Notes: a model not told the origin generated them from the sequence alone. Shown: positions 1-8,166, counted from the stretch's first letter. The stretch: DNA of 64,000 nucleotides from Methylocystis sp. ATCC 49242 (GCF_000188155.2 NZ_KE124774.1:2734356-2798355); one strand, 5' to 3'. Numbers and translations are program-made.

Positions 1-590
1 GATCCGGGGAATCGCCTGAAGCCAACTTCATTCTGTCGGAAGGCGTAATTCTTCGCCGCCATTCCCTGTTGAAGGAAACTGCATCGGCTGCAACGGCCTC
101 GGGGGAATTACGTCTGATCCGATAATGCAAAATTTTAGTAACTTGCCAAATTCCTTCACAAAATCACTGCCGCAGCTTATCTCGCCGGTGGGCGTCTTAC
201 GTCGAATTCCCTCATGGTGGAACCAACGCCTCGCCGGCGATGTTTTCATGCGGCGAACGATTGATGTCTTCACCCATGCCGCCGATAGCGCATGGGCGCC
301 GCTCGTTGACCAACTTTCGGATGAATTTCAAGGGAGGCTTAGTTTTACTGCGTCCTCAACACCCCAGTCGCCACGTCAGATCCCACTAGCGGCATTGATC
401 CGCTTGTTGCAATCGGAAGAAAGAACGCAACTTGAAATTGAAATTACAGTTGCTATGTAAACGCGTTGTGCCGTAATATGCGTGTCGGACATGCACATGA
501 CATGCGCCAGTCAGTTTCTGATTGCTTCGGACATCCATGCAGTGTCGCCAAACTCCGGCGACGAAGGACGATGTCTGAGGAGTTGAGTTA
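1..590. other. AT-richer stretch without a supportable gene
   Basis: No open frame here has a convincing start, ribosome binding site or recognisable product. The longest plus-strand frame (125-460) and a minus-strand frame (28-273) overlap each other, and neither shows a domain I know. The base composition is visibly more AT-rich than in the rest of the window. The stretch may be decayed or horizontally acquired DNA, but nothing proves it. Confidence 0.4.
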
Positions 591-617
591 TTGACGTATT
601 AAGTAACTGTTTATAAA
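591..617 (+). promoter_or_regulatory. Possible sigma-70 promoter
   Basis: TTGACG at 591-596 is followed after 15 bases by TATAAA at 612-617. The spacer is short, but both hexamers are close to consensus and lie in an AT-rich patch. It would start a leader of about 45 bases for the small gene at 669. Confidence 0.4.
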
Positions 618-668
618 ACTCGTCTTTAACTCTGGCTTGACTTGCCAAACCCGTCTGCGAGGCTACTG

Positions 669-926
669 ATGACGCTTACCCCCAGGGAAATCGCCCAACT
701 CAAGAAAATTATTGTAATCGCTCAGGATCTTATCGAGAAAGCCGGCGGGGCCAAAAAGTCGGGCCGAGCCAATGGAGGCGAGGGCGCGGTCAGGATTCGC
801 CGGGCGGGAAAAGATCTGGCGGCGTTCCGCAAGATGTTGAAGGCTGAACGAAAGGCTGGCGTGCCCGTCTCGAAAATCGCGAAGAAACACGGGATCAGCG
901 CTTCCTATATCTATCAACTAGGCTGA
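669..926 (+). CDS. Small basic protein with C-terminal helix-turn-helix-like motif
   Basis: This 85-residue protein is rich in Lys and Arg. Its N-terminus is helical (TPREIAQLKKIIVIAQDLIE), a basic Gly/Arg linker follows, and the last 25 residues (VSKIAKKHGISASYIYQLG) look like a helix-turn-helix recognition unit. I start it at ATG 669 because GAGG lies six bases upstream; a TTG at 642 would add nine residues. The motif suggests DNA binding, but it is too short to place in a regulator family. No neighbour shares its strand closely, so it is probably transcribed alone. The function is unknown. Confidence 0.55.
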   Translation: MTLTPREIAQLKKIIVIAQDLIEKAGGAKKSGRANGGEGAVRIRRAGKDLAAFRKMLKAERKAGVPVSKIAKKHGISASYIYQLG

Positions 927-1409
927 CCGGAACCCCTGAAGAAAATTCCGGTCAATGGTGGCCGCGCCAATTTGCTAACGTGAATCGCGCGTTGAGAGGG
1001 GCGCAGTTCGTTAGTGCGTTCGGCGATCGTCCGCTGTTCTTATGGTGGCCGCGACCCTCGCCCGATAGCGCTCCCGGAACATTTCCACGCGTCCGGAATG
1101 AGCCCCTCGCCGCGGGTTTGTCGTTCCTGCAATGTTCCGGATCGCTAATGTGATCGACGATGGATCTTTCGAAAGTTCCATCGACTTTCGCAGCAAAGAC
1201 TGACGAAAATCCGCGCCATCGCGGCGCGAAGCGTCTTTTTTCGCTAAAATGTCCTATTGTAATCAAGGCGCGGCACACTTCGTTCGAGTCGAATCCGTTC
1301 CAAAGAGCCGCATCCGTCTTTCTGCCTGCGGCCGCCTCGGCTAGGCTTTTCAAAATCCGGTCCGCCATCGACAATGCGCCGCGCGCCTTGCGATGGGGGA
1401 TGAATTTGG
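927..1409. other. Non-coding stretch, nothing recognised
   Basis: Frames on both strands (952-1374 minus, 1160-1615 plus) overlap each other and run into the PilZ gene. Their translations are Arg/Ser/Pro-rich without domain character. I see no RNA gene or repeat. The last 100 bases presumably hold the promoter of the PilZ gene. Confidence 0.4.
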
Positions 1410-2042
1410 ATGAAATTATCTCCCCCGGTGTCGTTCATGGGCGTCAATCTTCTACACTCGATCGCACATTTCACGACGAACCGTTTCCGGTGCGTTCAGG
1501 TTTCATTGCATGGACGATACATGCTGAAATCGAGCGAGGAATATCCCTGTCACACTTTCGAAATCTCGCCCGGCGAGGCGTCGCTTTTCGCGCCGGTGAA
1601 AGCGATGCCCGGTGAAAAGGTGGTGCTTTACCTGAGAGACCTTGGACGCTTCGCGGGCCTCGCCACGCGGGCGACGGAGATCGGCTTCGAAATGAGCCTG
1701 CAGCTCTCGCCGAAGAAGCGCGAAAGACTCGCCGATCAGCTGACATGGTACGCGAATCGCTCCGCGCTGGCGGTCGATGAACGCAGACGGCACGAACGCA
1801 TCGTTCCCCTGATGGAACTGACTGTCCTGCGTCTGGCGCGCGGCGACGAGCATATCGTCAGGATCAGGAGCCTGTCGCTCTCGGGCGTCGCCCTGGAGAC
1901 CGAGCTGACCCCGCTGCTGGGCGAGCAGGTCGTGATCGGCAATACGCCGGCGACCGTCGTGCGCTTTTTCGACGACGGGCTCGCCTGCGAATTCGTGACG
2001 CATTTCAGGCCCGGCGAGATCGACGAAACGACGCGCCTGTAA
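1410..2042 (+). CDS. Two-domain PilZ protein
   Basis: The 210-residue soluble protein appears to be two PilZ domains in a row. The first (about residues 30-115) has a Gly-Arg-Tyr-Met start, an EISPGEASL strand and the FEMSLQLSPKKRERLADQL ending seen in alphaproteobacterial PilZ proteins. The second (about 122-200) begins with RRRHER, which gives an RxxxR, followed by SLSLSGVALE where the family usually has D/N-x-S-x-x-G. PilZ domains bind cyclic di-GMP and act as effectors for motility or exopolysaccharide. The first domain lacks an obvious RxxxR, so only the second is a likely binder. A cellulose synthase lies 35 kb away, but no link is shown. ATG 1410 is the longest start; ATG 1437 is an alternative. 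Confidence 0.75.
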   Translation: MKLSPPVSFMGVNLLHSIAHFTTNRFRCVQVSLHGRYMLKSSEEYPCHTFEISPGEASLFAPVKAMPGEKVVLYLRDLGRFAGLATRATEIGFEMSLQLSPKKRERLADQLTWYANRSALAVDERRRHERIVPLMELTVLRLARGDEHIVRIRSLSLSGVALETELTPLLGEQVVIGNTPATVVRFFDDGLACEFVTHFRPGEIDETTRL

Positions 2043-2051
2043 GGCGCCGCC

Positions 2052-2459
2052 TCAGGTGCGCGCCGCCGCCGGCGGCTTCGGGGTCATCCACGCAACCACG
2101 CCGCCGCCGGGTTGCAGGATGACGCTGATGCGGCCGACCCCCGCGATGTCGTGCGGTTCGAGGCACATCGTCGCGCCGGCGGCGACCGCCTTCGCGACGC
2201 GCGCATCGACGTCGTCGACCGCAATATAGGTCAGCCAATGCTCGGGAACGCCCTCGAAGCGCGGGCCTTTCATCTCGAACATGCCGCCGACGCGCTTGTC
2301 GCCCGACACGATGATCCAATAGGTCATGTCGCCCATATACATGGGGTCGAAGCGCCAGCCGAGCGTTTCGGCATAGAATTTCTGGGCGCGCTTCACGTCA
2401 TGGACGTTCAATTCGCTCCAGCAGACTGTCCCGTGCTGGATTTGCGCTTCATTGGCCAT
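2052..2459 (-). CDS. VOC-family (glyoxalase-like) protein
   Basis: This 135-residue protein has the vicinal-oxygen-chelate fold pattern. An N-terminal TVCWSELNVHDVKRAQKFY unit is followed by a GWRFDPM strand, and a second half contains AVDDVDARVAKAVAAGA. That matches small single-domain VOC proteins of the CFP30B/glyoxalase type. The substrate cannot be told. The start at ATG 2459 is preceded by GGAGGAGAAA. The first 11 bases overlap the end of the SDR gene (ATG...TGA), so it is translationally coupled and probably the last gene of the thiamine operon transcript. It ends 9 bases from the convergent PilZ gene. Confidence 0.8.
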   Translation of the reverse strand: MANEAQIQHGTVCWSELNVHDVKRAQKFYAETLGWRFDPMYMGDMTYWIIVSGDKRVGGMFEMKGPRFEGVPEHWLTYIAVDDVDARVAKAVAAGATMCLEPHDIAGVGRISVILQPGGGVVAWMTPKPPAAART

Positions 2460-3381
2460 TTTCTCCTCCATCGGCGGTCGATTGCGATTGTAGCGCGTCG
2501 GCGCGAAGTTTCTTGCGCGTCTCGGAGAAGCCAAGTCGGCGCGCAGTGAGCCAGTCGACGAGCCGCGCCGGCAGCAGGCCGGGCAGCGTGTAGCCGAGAA
2601 ATCTGTTGGCGACGACCGGAATGCGCGCAGGGGGGCGCGGCGACGTCAGCGCGCGCAACACGGCTTCCGCGACCTTCTCCGGCCCCGGCGCGGCGTGGCC
2701 GCCCTCGACAGCCCATTTCTGCACGCGCCGCGCCGCCGGCCCGTAGATCGTCCTGTCGAAATGGGTGAAGTCGGCGTTGTCAGCCTTGTCCCAGATCGGC
2801 GTCGCGATCATACCCGGTTCGATCACGATGACGTCGATCCCGTAAATCATGAGCTCGCGCCGCAGCGCGTCCGAAAAACCCTCGAGCCCGAATTTCGAGG
2901 CGTTGTACGCACCCAGAAAGGGCGTGGCGAAACGGCCGGCGACCGAACTCATGTTGACGATGCGGCCCGGCGGCCCGCCTTGCGGCGCGCGCGCGCCGAG
3001 CAGGGGCGCGAATGCCTGGACGACCTGCAGCTGGCCGACGAGATTGGTCTCGATCTGGCGGCGGAAATCCTCGACCGGCAGATGCAGCAGCGGCCCCGGC
3101 ACGGCAATGCCCGCATTATTGACGAGCCCGGCGAGCGTCGCCCCGCCGAGGCTCGCCTCGACCTCCTGCGCCGCGCGCGCGACCGCCGAGGCATCGGTCA
3201 CGTCGAACATGAGCGGCGCAAAATCGGCGCCGAAGCGCGCCTGAAGGCGCGCGGCGTCTTCGGTTCTGCGAACCGAGCCGAAGACGAAAAAGCCGCGGTC
3301 GATCAGCATTTCGACGCAGGCGGCACCGATTCCCGTCGAGGCTCCCGTGACGACCACGGCGCGTTTCGATTGTCTGGTCAT
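2449..3381 (-). CDS. SDR-family oxidoreductase
   Basis: This is a 310-residue classical short-chain dehydrogenase/reductase. The Rossmann NAD(P)-binding motif TGASTGIG is at residues 12-19, NNAG near 88, a catalytic Ser in MSSVAG near 144 and YNASK near 158. The arginine in SVRRTED after beta-2 suggests an NADP(H) preference. The C-terminal 60 residues are longer than in minimal SDRs and resemble lipid- or retinol-type members. The substrate is unknown. It starts 9 bases after the stop of the ThiE-amidase gene and overlaps the VOC gene, so it is probably cotranscribed with thiamine genes. Confidence 0.85.
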   Translation of the reverse strand: MTRQSKRAVVVTGASTGIGAACVEMLIDRGFFVFGSVRRTEDAARLQARFGADFAPLMFDVTDASAVARAAQEVEASLGGATLAGLVNNAGIAVPGPLLHLPVEDFRRQIETNLVGQLQVVQAFAPLLGARAPQGGPPGRIVNMSSVAGRFATPFLGAYNASKFGLEGFSDALRRELMIYGIDVIVIEPGMIATPIWDKADNADFTHFDRTIYGPAARRVQKWAVEGGHAAPGPEKVAEAVLRALTSPRPPARIPVVANRFLGYTLPGLLPARLVDWLTARRLGFSETRKKLRADALQSQSTADGGENGQ

Positions 3382-3390
3382 GGAAGGTCC

Positions 3391-4755
3391 TCAGACCGCC
3401 AGAAGGCGGGTCAGAATGTCGAGCGTCGAAGCGTCGGCGCGCCCGTCGACGCGAGCGGGACGAAAATGCCGCTGAAAGGCGGCGACGGTCGCCGCGGTGT
3501 CTTCGTCATAGACGCCGGTTTCGACCATTTTATAGCCGAAATCCGCCAGCCTCCGCTGCAGTTGCGCAACATCCGGCCCGCCCGCGCCGGGCTCCAGCGC
3601 TGGCCCGTCGTCGGGCGGCGCCGGCGCGAGCCAGCGGCCGACGCCGCATCGGGCGAGCGTCTCCCAGGGAAAGAATTCGCCGGGATCGATCTTGCGGCGC
3701 GGGGCGATGTCGGAATGGGCCAGCACACGCTGCGGCGGAATGTTTCGCCGCGCGCAGATGTCGCGCGAAAGCGCGGCCACGGCCGCGATCTGGGGCTCGG
3801 GAAAGGGGCGCGGGTCGATATGGCCGGCGTGGACGATCTCGATCCCGATAGAAGCGGAGTTCATATCCGTCTCGCCGGCCCAGAAGCTCGCCCCGGCGTG
3901 CCAGGCGCGCCGCTCCTCCGGGACGAGCTGAAGCACGCGGCCGTTCTCCTCGACAAAATAGTGAGCCGAGACTTCCGCGATGGGGCTGCACAAAAGCTCC
4001 AGCGCGCTCTCGCCCGTCGGCATGCCGGTGTAATGCAGAATGAGCGCAGAGATTGGCTTCGCGCGCGGGCCGTGATTGGGCGAGGGAAAGACGCGGGCGC
4101 CGGAATGATCCGGCGCGAAGGGACGCGTCAGCTCCGGCTTGTCGCGCCAGGGAGCGGTCGCCATGAGCCATTCGATGGTGCGCGATTCGGGATCTCTGGC
4201 TCGCAAGACGTCGGTGACGACGCAGGCGCTGTCGGCGCCGGCGGCAAGCGCGAGACAGGCGCGGGCGGACGTCAGGCCGCCGATGGCGACGAGCGGAATG
4301 TCGCCGATGCGCCGCTTCCAGAGGCCGAGCCTGTCGAGCCCCTGGGGGGCGAATTTCATCGTTTTCAGCAGCGTCGGCCATACCGGCCCGAGCGCGACAT
4401 AATCGGGCGCGAGCGACAGGGCGCGGTCGAGTTCGGCGTCGTCATGGGTCGAAACGCCGAAGCGCACGCCATGGCGGCGCAGCGCGTCGATGTCGGCCGT
4501 GTCGAGATCCTCCTGCCCGAGATGCACGAAGTCGCAGCCCGCGTCGATCGCGAGACGCCAGTAATCGTTGACGATGAGCTGCGCGCCGGCCGCGCGGCAA
4601 AGATCGCGGGCGCGGGCGATTTCCCCGCGCAGCTCCGGTTCGGGCCGATCCTTGACGCGCAGCTGCGCGAGCCTGACGCCCAGCGGCAGCAGGCGCGCGA
4701 GCCAGTCGGAATTTTCGACAATGAGATAGAAGGGATCCAGATTCAGCGCTGTCAC
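3391..4755 (-). CDS. Fusion of thiamine-phosphate synthase (ThiE) and AmpD-like amidase with peptidoglycan-binding domain
   Basis: One uninterrupted frame joins two normally separate proteins. The first ~205 residues are ThiE-like, with QLRVKD, IVNDYWRLA, FVHLGQEDL, GVSTHD, YVALGPVWPT and AIGGL. They end with ATAPWR, where rhizobial ThiE proteins normally stop. ThiE couples HMP-PP and thiazole phosphate to make TMP. The next ~240 residues are an Amidase_2 domain (SPNHG, LILHYTG, IGIEIVH, LAHSDIAP, KIDPGE, which supply the AmpD zinc ligands His, His, Asp and the catalytic Glu) and a C-terminal PG_binding_1 domain (GGPDVAQLQRRLADFGY). I see no signal peptide. GTG 4755 is chosen because AAGGAG lies six bases upstream; an ATG at 4782 lacks this. 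An internal ATG near 4165 (MATAPWR) could also give free amidase. Confidence 0.85.
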   Translation of the reverse strand: MTALNLDPFYLIVENSDWLARLLPLGVRLAQLRVKDRPEPELRGEIARARDLCRAAGAQLIVNDYWRLAIDAGCDFVHLGQEDLDTADIDALRRHGVRFGVSTHDDAELDRALSLAPDYVALGPVWPTLLKTMKFAPQGLDRLGLWKRRIGDIPLVAIGGLTSARACLALAAGADSACVVTDVLRARDPESRTIEWLMATAPWRDKPELTRPFAPDHSGARVFPSPNHGPRAKPISALILHYTGMPTGESALELLCSPIAEVSAHYFVEENGRVLQLVPEERRAWHAGASFWAGETDMNSASIGIEIVHAGHIDPRPFPEPQIAAVAALSRDICARRNIPPQRVLAHSDIAPRRKIDPGEFFPWETLARCGVGRWLAPAPPDDGPALEPGAGGPDVAQLQRRLADFGYKMVETGVYDEDTAATVAAFQRHFRPARVDGRADASTLDILTRLLAV

Positions 4756-4813
4756 CGGCGGCTCCTTGTCGCAACCAGCCATAGACGGGCGAAGCGCAAA
4801 GGGAAATAGGGGC

Positions 4814-5608
4814 TTATCCGAGCTTGTCGAAAGGCCGGCCGATGACGGGCGTCGAGGGCTCGGCCATGTCGCGCGGCGTCATGGGCTTGGCCAGAAAGGC
4901 CGCGCGGCCGGCCTCGACCGCGAGGCCGAAGGCGCGGGCCATGCCGACGGGATCGCCCGCGCGCGAGACGGCCGTGTTGAGCAGCGCCGCGTCATAGCCC
5001 GTCTCCAGCACGGCGGCGGCGTGGGACGGCGCGCCGAGCCCCGCGTCCACGATGAGCGGAACGTCGGGGAAATGCGCGCGCAACGCCCGCAGCGCGAAAG
5101 GATTGTTGAGGCCGCGCCCCGAGCCGATCGGCGCCGCCCAGGGCATGAGCAGTTCGCAGCCGGCGTCGAGCAGCTTTTCCGCAACGACCAGATCGTCGGT
5201 CGTATAGGGAAAGACCTTGAAGCCTTCCGCGGCGAGAGCCCGCGCCGCCTCCACGAGCCCGAAGACGTCCGGCTGCAGCGTGTCCTCCTCGCCGATGACT
5301 TCGAGCTTGATCCAGTCTGTCGCGAAAACCTCGCGCGCCATCTGCGCCGTGGCGATGGCTTCCCTGGCGGTCCGGCAACCCGCGGTGTTGGGAAGAACCC
5401 GCACGCCGAGATCGCGGATCAGGCCCCAGAAGCTCTCGCCCGCGCGGGAGCCCCCCGCCTCGCGGCGCAGCGACACTGTGACGATTTCGCATCCCGAGGC
5501 CCGAATGGCGTCGGCGAGAATCGCGGGCGAAGGATAGCGCGCCGTGCCGAGCAGCAGGCGCGAACGCAATGTCGCGTCGTAGAGCGTCAGGGGATCGACG
5601 GCGGTCAT
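4814..5608 (-). CDS. thiG: Thiazole synthase
   Basis: ThiG builds the thiazole phosphate ring from DXP, dehydroglycine and sulfur carried by ThiS. The 264-residue protein shows the family signatures: [12 protein letters not shown] at the start, ETVxVRR-like [32 protein letters not shown] with the Schiff-base lysine, [13 protein letters not shown], and [16 protein letters not shown] 5608 overlaps the ThiS stop as TGATG; a GTG one codon upstream (5611) is also possible. It is the third gene of the riboswitch-controlled operon, 58 bases before the ThiE-amidase gene. Confidence 0.95.
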   Translation of the reverse strand: MTAVDPLTLYDATLRSRLLLGTARYPSPAILADAIRASGCEIVTVSLRREAGGSRAGESFWGLIRDLGVRVLPNTAGCRTAREAIATAQMAREVFATDWIKLEVIGEEDTLQPDVFGLVEAARALAAEGFKVFPYTTDDLVVAEKLLDAGCELLMPWAAPIGSGRGLNNPFALRALRAHFPDVPLIVDAGLGAPSHAAAVLETGYDAALLNTAVSRAGDPVGMARAFGLAVEAGRAAFLAKPMTPRDMAEPSTPVIGRPFDKLG

Positions 5609-5805
5609 CACCCCCCCTGCCGCGGCGTGACGATCTCGACCGCGTCGCCCTCGTGCAGCACGGTGATTTCGCGATCCTTGTCGCGCACGAATTCGTGGTT
5701 GAGCGCCGTGCCGACCTTCTGGTCGCCATAGCCGAGTTCGGCGAGCAGGCTTTGCAACGTCGTCGCGCTCACCTCGAGCGGGCGGCCGTTCACTTCAATC
5801 TGCAT
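5608..5805 (-). CDS. thiS: Sulfur carrier protein ThiS
   Basis: This is a 65-residue ubiquitin-fold protein. It begins [12 protein letters not shown], has [10 protein letters not shown] in the middle and ends in the obligatory Gly-Gly (PRQGG), which is adenylated and thiocarboxylated to carry sulfur to ThiG. The length is typical. ATG 5805 overlaps the end of thiO by 11 bases, and its stop overlaps the thiG start, so thiO-thiS-thiG are translationally coupled. A longer in-frame extension upstream would lie inside thiO and is not credible. Confidence 0.95.
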   Translation of the reverse strand: MQIEVNGRPLEVSATTLQSLLAELGYGDQKVGTALNHEFVRDKDREITVLHEGDAVEIVTPRQGG

Positions 5806-6784
5806 CCATGACCTCCGGGAAACGAGCGTCATCGAGAATGACGCGGACCGCGCGACGCGCCAGCGCCGGCGCGAGCAGGAAACCGTGTCTGTAAAGTCCA
5901 TTGATATAGAGAGTGCGCCCGCGTCTTGTAAGGCGCGGGAGATTGTCGGGGAAAGCCGGCCGGACATCGGAGCCCGTCTCGACGATCTCGGCCTCGGCGA
6001 AGGCGGGATGGATGGCGAAGGCGGAATTGACAAGCTCCACCACCGAGCGCGCCGTCACCCGCGCGCGCTCCTCATTCTCGATCATGGTCGCGCCGACCAT
6101 GAAAAGCCCACCGCCGCGCGGCACGACATAGACGGGGCGGCGCGGATGCAGCATCCGCACGGGACGCGCAAGCGAAATCTCGTCGCTGCGCAGAATCAGC
6201 ATCTCGCCTTTCACTCCGCGCAATCCGGGCAGCGCGTCGCGGGCGGCGAAGCCACGGCAATCGACGATCCAGTCGGGCTCCCCGGCGAGCGTCTCGACCT
6301 CGACGCCGAAATGCTGCGCAACATTTTGCATTGCAGCAAGGCGTGCGGCGAGCGCAGCGAGCGCAGCGCGCGGGTCGAGATGCGCCTCTTGCCGAAAATA
6401 GAGCGCCGCGTCGAAGCGCCCGGCGAGATCCGGCTCCAGCGCGGCGAGGCCGGCGGCGTCGAGCCGCTCGAACTGCTCGGTGCGGCGGGCGAAGTCGGCG
6501 AGTTCGGCGCGTTCGCGCGGCGGCGCCACGACGAGGCTGCCGGCGACCGCGGCGACGGGAACTTCGCGCGTCCAGAAGTCCAGCGCCTCTTCACCGAGCT
6601 TCGCGACGATCGGCTCGGCGCTCTCCAGCTCGCACCAGGGGGCGATCATGCCGCCGGCGTAGCGCGAGCAGCCCTGCCCCGGCGCGGCGGCGCGCTCGAC
6701 CAGCTCCACCTCGACGCCGGCGCGCGCCAGCTCATGGACGGCGCACAGACCGGCGACGCCGGCGCCGATCACCCGCGCGCGCAT
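5795..6784 (-). CDS. thiO: Glycine oxidase, thiamine pathway
   Basis: ThiO is an FAD-dependent D-amino-acid-oxidase-fold enzyme that turns glycine into dehydroglycine for ThiG. The 329-residue protein begins with the dinucleotide-binding motif VIGAGVAGLCAV. It continues with SRYAGGMIAPWCE, a typical ThiO substrate-side motif, then KGEMLIL, PRGGGLFMVGATMIE and the C-terminal NGLYRHGFLLAPALA FAD motif. It is the first gene after the TPP riboswitch, and the overlap with thiS supports one transcript. Carrying thiO rather than thiH implies the oxygen-using route. Confidence 0.95.
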   Translation of the reverse strand: MRARVIGAGVAGLCAVHELARAGVEVELVERAAAPGQGCSRYAGGMIAPWCELESAEPIVAKLGEEALDFWTREVPVAAVAGSLVVAPPRERAELADFARRTEQFERLDAAGLAALEPDLAGRFDAALYFRQEAHLDPRAALAALAARLAAMQNVAQHFGVEVETLAGEPDWIVDCRGFAARDALPGLRGVKGEMLILRSDEISLARPVRMLHPRRPVYVVPRGGGLFMVGATMIENEERARVTARSVVELVNSAFAIHPAFAEAEIVETGSDVRPAFPDNLPRLTRRGRTLYINGLYRHGFLLAPALARRAVRVILDDARFPEVMDAD

Positions 6785-6814
6785 GGCGCGCCTCTTTCCG
6801 TCGACAAGCGAAAC

Positions 6815-6950
6815 ACCATCCCTCCGCCAGCATTCAACTGGATCAGGTTCGAAGGGTCGCCACGCCCCGCGTCCGCCCTGGACGCGCTCCGCAGCCTCTC
6901 AGCCCCCTGGCGGCGCGACGACGGCCGCCGGGCGGGGCTCCCCCGGCTCT
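6815..6950 (-). promoter_or_regulatory. TPP riboswitch (THI element)
   Basis: On the minus strand the leader of thiO contains the conserved TPP aptamer pieces in order: GGGGGAGCC near 6945, GGGGCTGAGAGG near 6905-6894, and CCTGATCCAGTTGAATGC followed by TGGCGGAGGGATGG near 6849-6815. These form the P2/P3 and P4/P5 sensor arms. The 3' end lies about 30 bases before the thiO start, which suggests control of translation initiation. It should repress the whole thiO-thiS-thiG-thiE transcript when thiamine pyrophosphate is high. Confidence 0.95.
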
Positions 6951-7119
6951 GGATGAGAGTCGCGCGAAACAGCCGGCGGCGTCAAGCGTCTGAATTGCGG
7001 AGAAAAGCGCGCCCGGGCGCGGCGCTTCGCTCTTGCCAGACAGGCGGCGATAGCCCACTTTGGCGACCAAGAAGCGCGTGAGCGACAAGAATCAGCGCGC
7101 ATATCCGGGAGAAACATTC

Positions 7120-7704
7120 ATGTTCGGCAACAAGAAAATGGCCGGCGTCCGCGCGACGCTCGCCGCGCTCGCCCTTTGCGGCGCCATCGGCTTTTCGGCC
7201 GCGCCCGCGCAGGCGGCGAAACTCGGCCCCTATTTTCCGATTCCCAACGGTTTCAACCTTACTGGCATCGCCCGCGACGCCCTGCTGAACATTCAGACGA
7301 GCTGGCTGCAGAACGGCCTCGACAATCTCGAGAAGGCGAAGAAGGAAACCGCGGAAGCCCTCGAAAAGGCGAAGGACGGCGCGCAGGATCAGGTCGCCGC
7401 GCTCGAGGAGAAGCTCAAGGGCCTCGACAAGATGATCGAGGACACCAAGGCGGAGCTCGAAATCGCCAAGGACACCAATCCCAGCCGCGAAGTGCAGGCC
7501 GAGCGCAAGAGCAAGCTGCTGCTCAACCTCAATCAATGGATCAACGAGCTGAACCATCTCGCGACCGAGCAGATGAAGATCGCCATCCTGAAGGACGGCG
7601 TCGAGGCGATGGCCGCGCAAAACCGCAATTATCAATTGTCCGAACAGGCGGACAATCTCGAAAAGGCCAAGCGCGACCCGAGCATCGAGAACTGGGGCAA
7701 GTAA
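7120..7704 (+). CDS. Exported coiled-coil protein of unknown function
   Basis: The 194-residue product has a Sec signal peptide (MFGNKKMAGVRATLAALAL then a hydrophobic core, cleavage after APAQA). A mature region follows that from about residue 60 on is almost all charged helix with heptad character (DNLEKAKKETAEALEKAKDG, VAALEEKLKGLDKMIEDTKA). A YFPIPNGFNLTGIARD segment sits between the two. No family is recognised. GGGAGA lies upstream of ATG 7120; in-frame codons further upstream lack a site and would spoil the signal peptide. A strong terminator follows, so it is monocistronic. A periplasmic scaffold or chaperone-like role is possible but unsupported. Confidence 0.7.
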   Translation: MFGNKKMAGVRATLAALALCGAIGFSAAPAQAAKLGPYFPIPNGFNLTGIARDALLNIQTSWLQNGLDNLEKAKKETAEALEKAKDGAQDQVAALEEKLKGLDKMIEDTKAELEIAKDTNPSREVQAERKSKLLLNLNQWINELNHLATEQMKIAILKDGVEAMAAQNRNYQLSEQADNLEKAKRDPSIENWGK

Positions 7705-7728
7705 AGGTCCGTCGTCGTCACGACAGCG

Positions 7729-7760
7729 AAAATCCCATGGCGGACCCATGGGATTTTTTT
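7729..7760 (+). terminator. Rho-independent terminator
   Basis: AAAATCCCATGG and CCATGGGATTTTTTT form a long stem around a CGGAC loop, with seven T at the end. It closes the coiled-coil gene at 7704. The A-run on the left gives some activity for the convergent zapA transcript too. Confidence 0.9.
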
Positions 7761-7781
7761 CGCGCGAATGCGCCGGGCGGG

Positions 7782-8165
7782 TTAGGGAAATTCGTCGCGC
7801 GGGGCTGCGGATTTCTGCAAATCGGCGTTGAGCCGCTCCAGCCGGCGCGCGGCGTCCTCCAGCGCGCCCGCGACGCGAGCCTCCATCGCGGCGCTCGCCT
7901 TTCGCGCGGCGTCGAGTTCCGCGCGCAGGGCGGCGATGTCCATCTCCATCGCCTGCGCCCTGCCGCGCGCGTCGGTCGCCTCGTCCGCGATGGCCAGCGC
8001 CGCCATCACCACGATGCGCTGGTCGCCGATTTCGCCGAAGCCCTCCCGCATCGAGAGGATCTTGCCTTCCACATAGCGCGCAAGCTGTTCGAGCCGCGGC
8101 TCCTCGCCGTCCTCGCAGGACATGCGATAGGTCCGCCCGGCGATGGTGACGACGACGGCGGCCAT
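7782..8165 (-). CDS. zapA: Cell division protein ZapA
   Basis: ZapA binds and bundles FtsZ at the division ring. The 127-residue protein has the ZapA N-terminal strand set (VVVTIAGRTYRMSCEDGEE), the LARYVEGKI helix and the RIVVMAALAIADE motif, then a long C-terminal coiled coil. ATG 8165 follows the DUF4164 gene by one base, which is the usual order in Hyphomicrobiales. The pair faces away from gap-pgk. Confidence 0.9.
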   Translation of the reverse strand: MAAVVVTIAGRTYRMSCEDGEEPRLEQLARYVEGKILSMREGFGEIGDQRIVVMAALAIADEATDARGRAQAMEMDIAALRAELDAARKASAAMEARVAGALEDAARRLERLNADLQKSAAPRDEFP

Positions 8166-8166
8166 T

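Noticed and set aside
125-460. 111-codon plus-strand frame near the left edge
   Set aside because: It has no ribosome binding site or known domain and overlaps a minus-strand frame of equal quality.
952-1374. 140-codon minus-strand frame before the PilZ gene
   Set aside because: The translation is low-quality and it overlaps another frame; no start signal was seen.
2695-4809. Very long open frame on the plus strand antisense to the thiE fusion and SDR genes
   Set aside because: It is an Arg/Gly-rich shadow frame caused by high GC; the minus-strand frames have clear domains, ribosome binding sites and overlaps.
7705-7781. 6S RNA gene next to zapA, as in enterobacteria
   Set aside because: Only 77 bases separate zapA from the next gene and they are taken up by a terminator.
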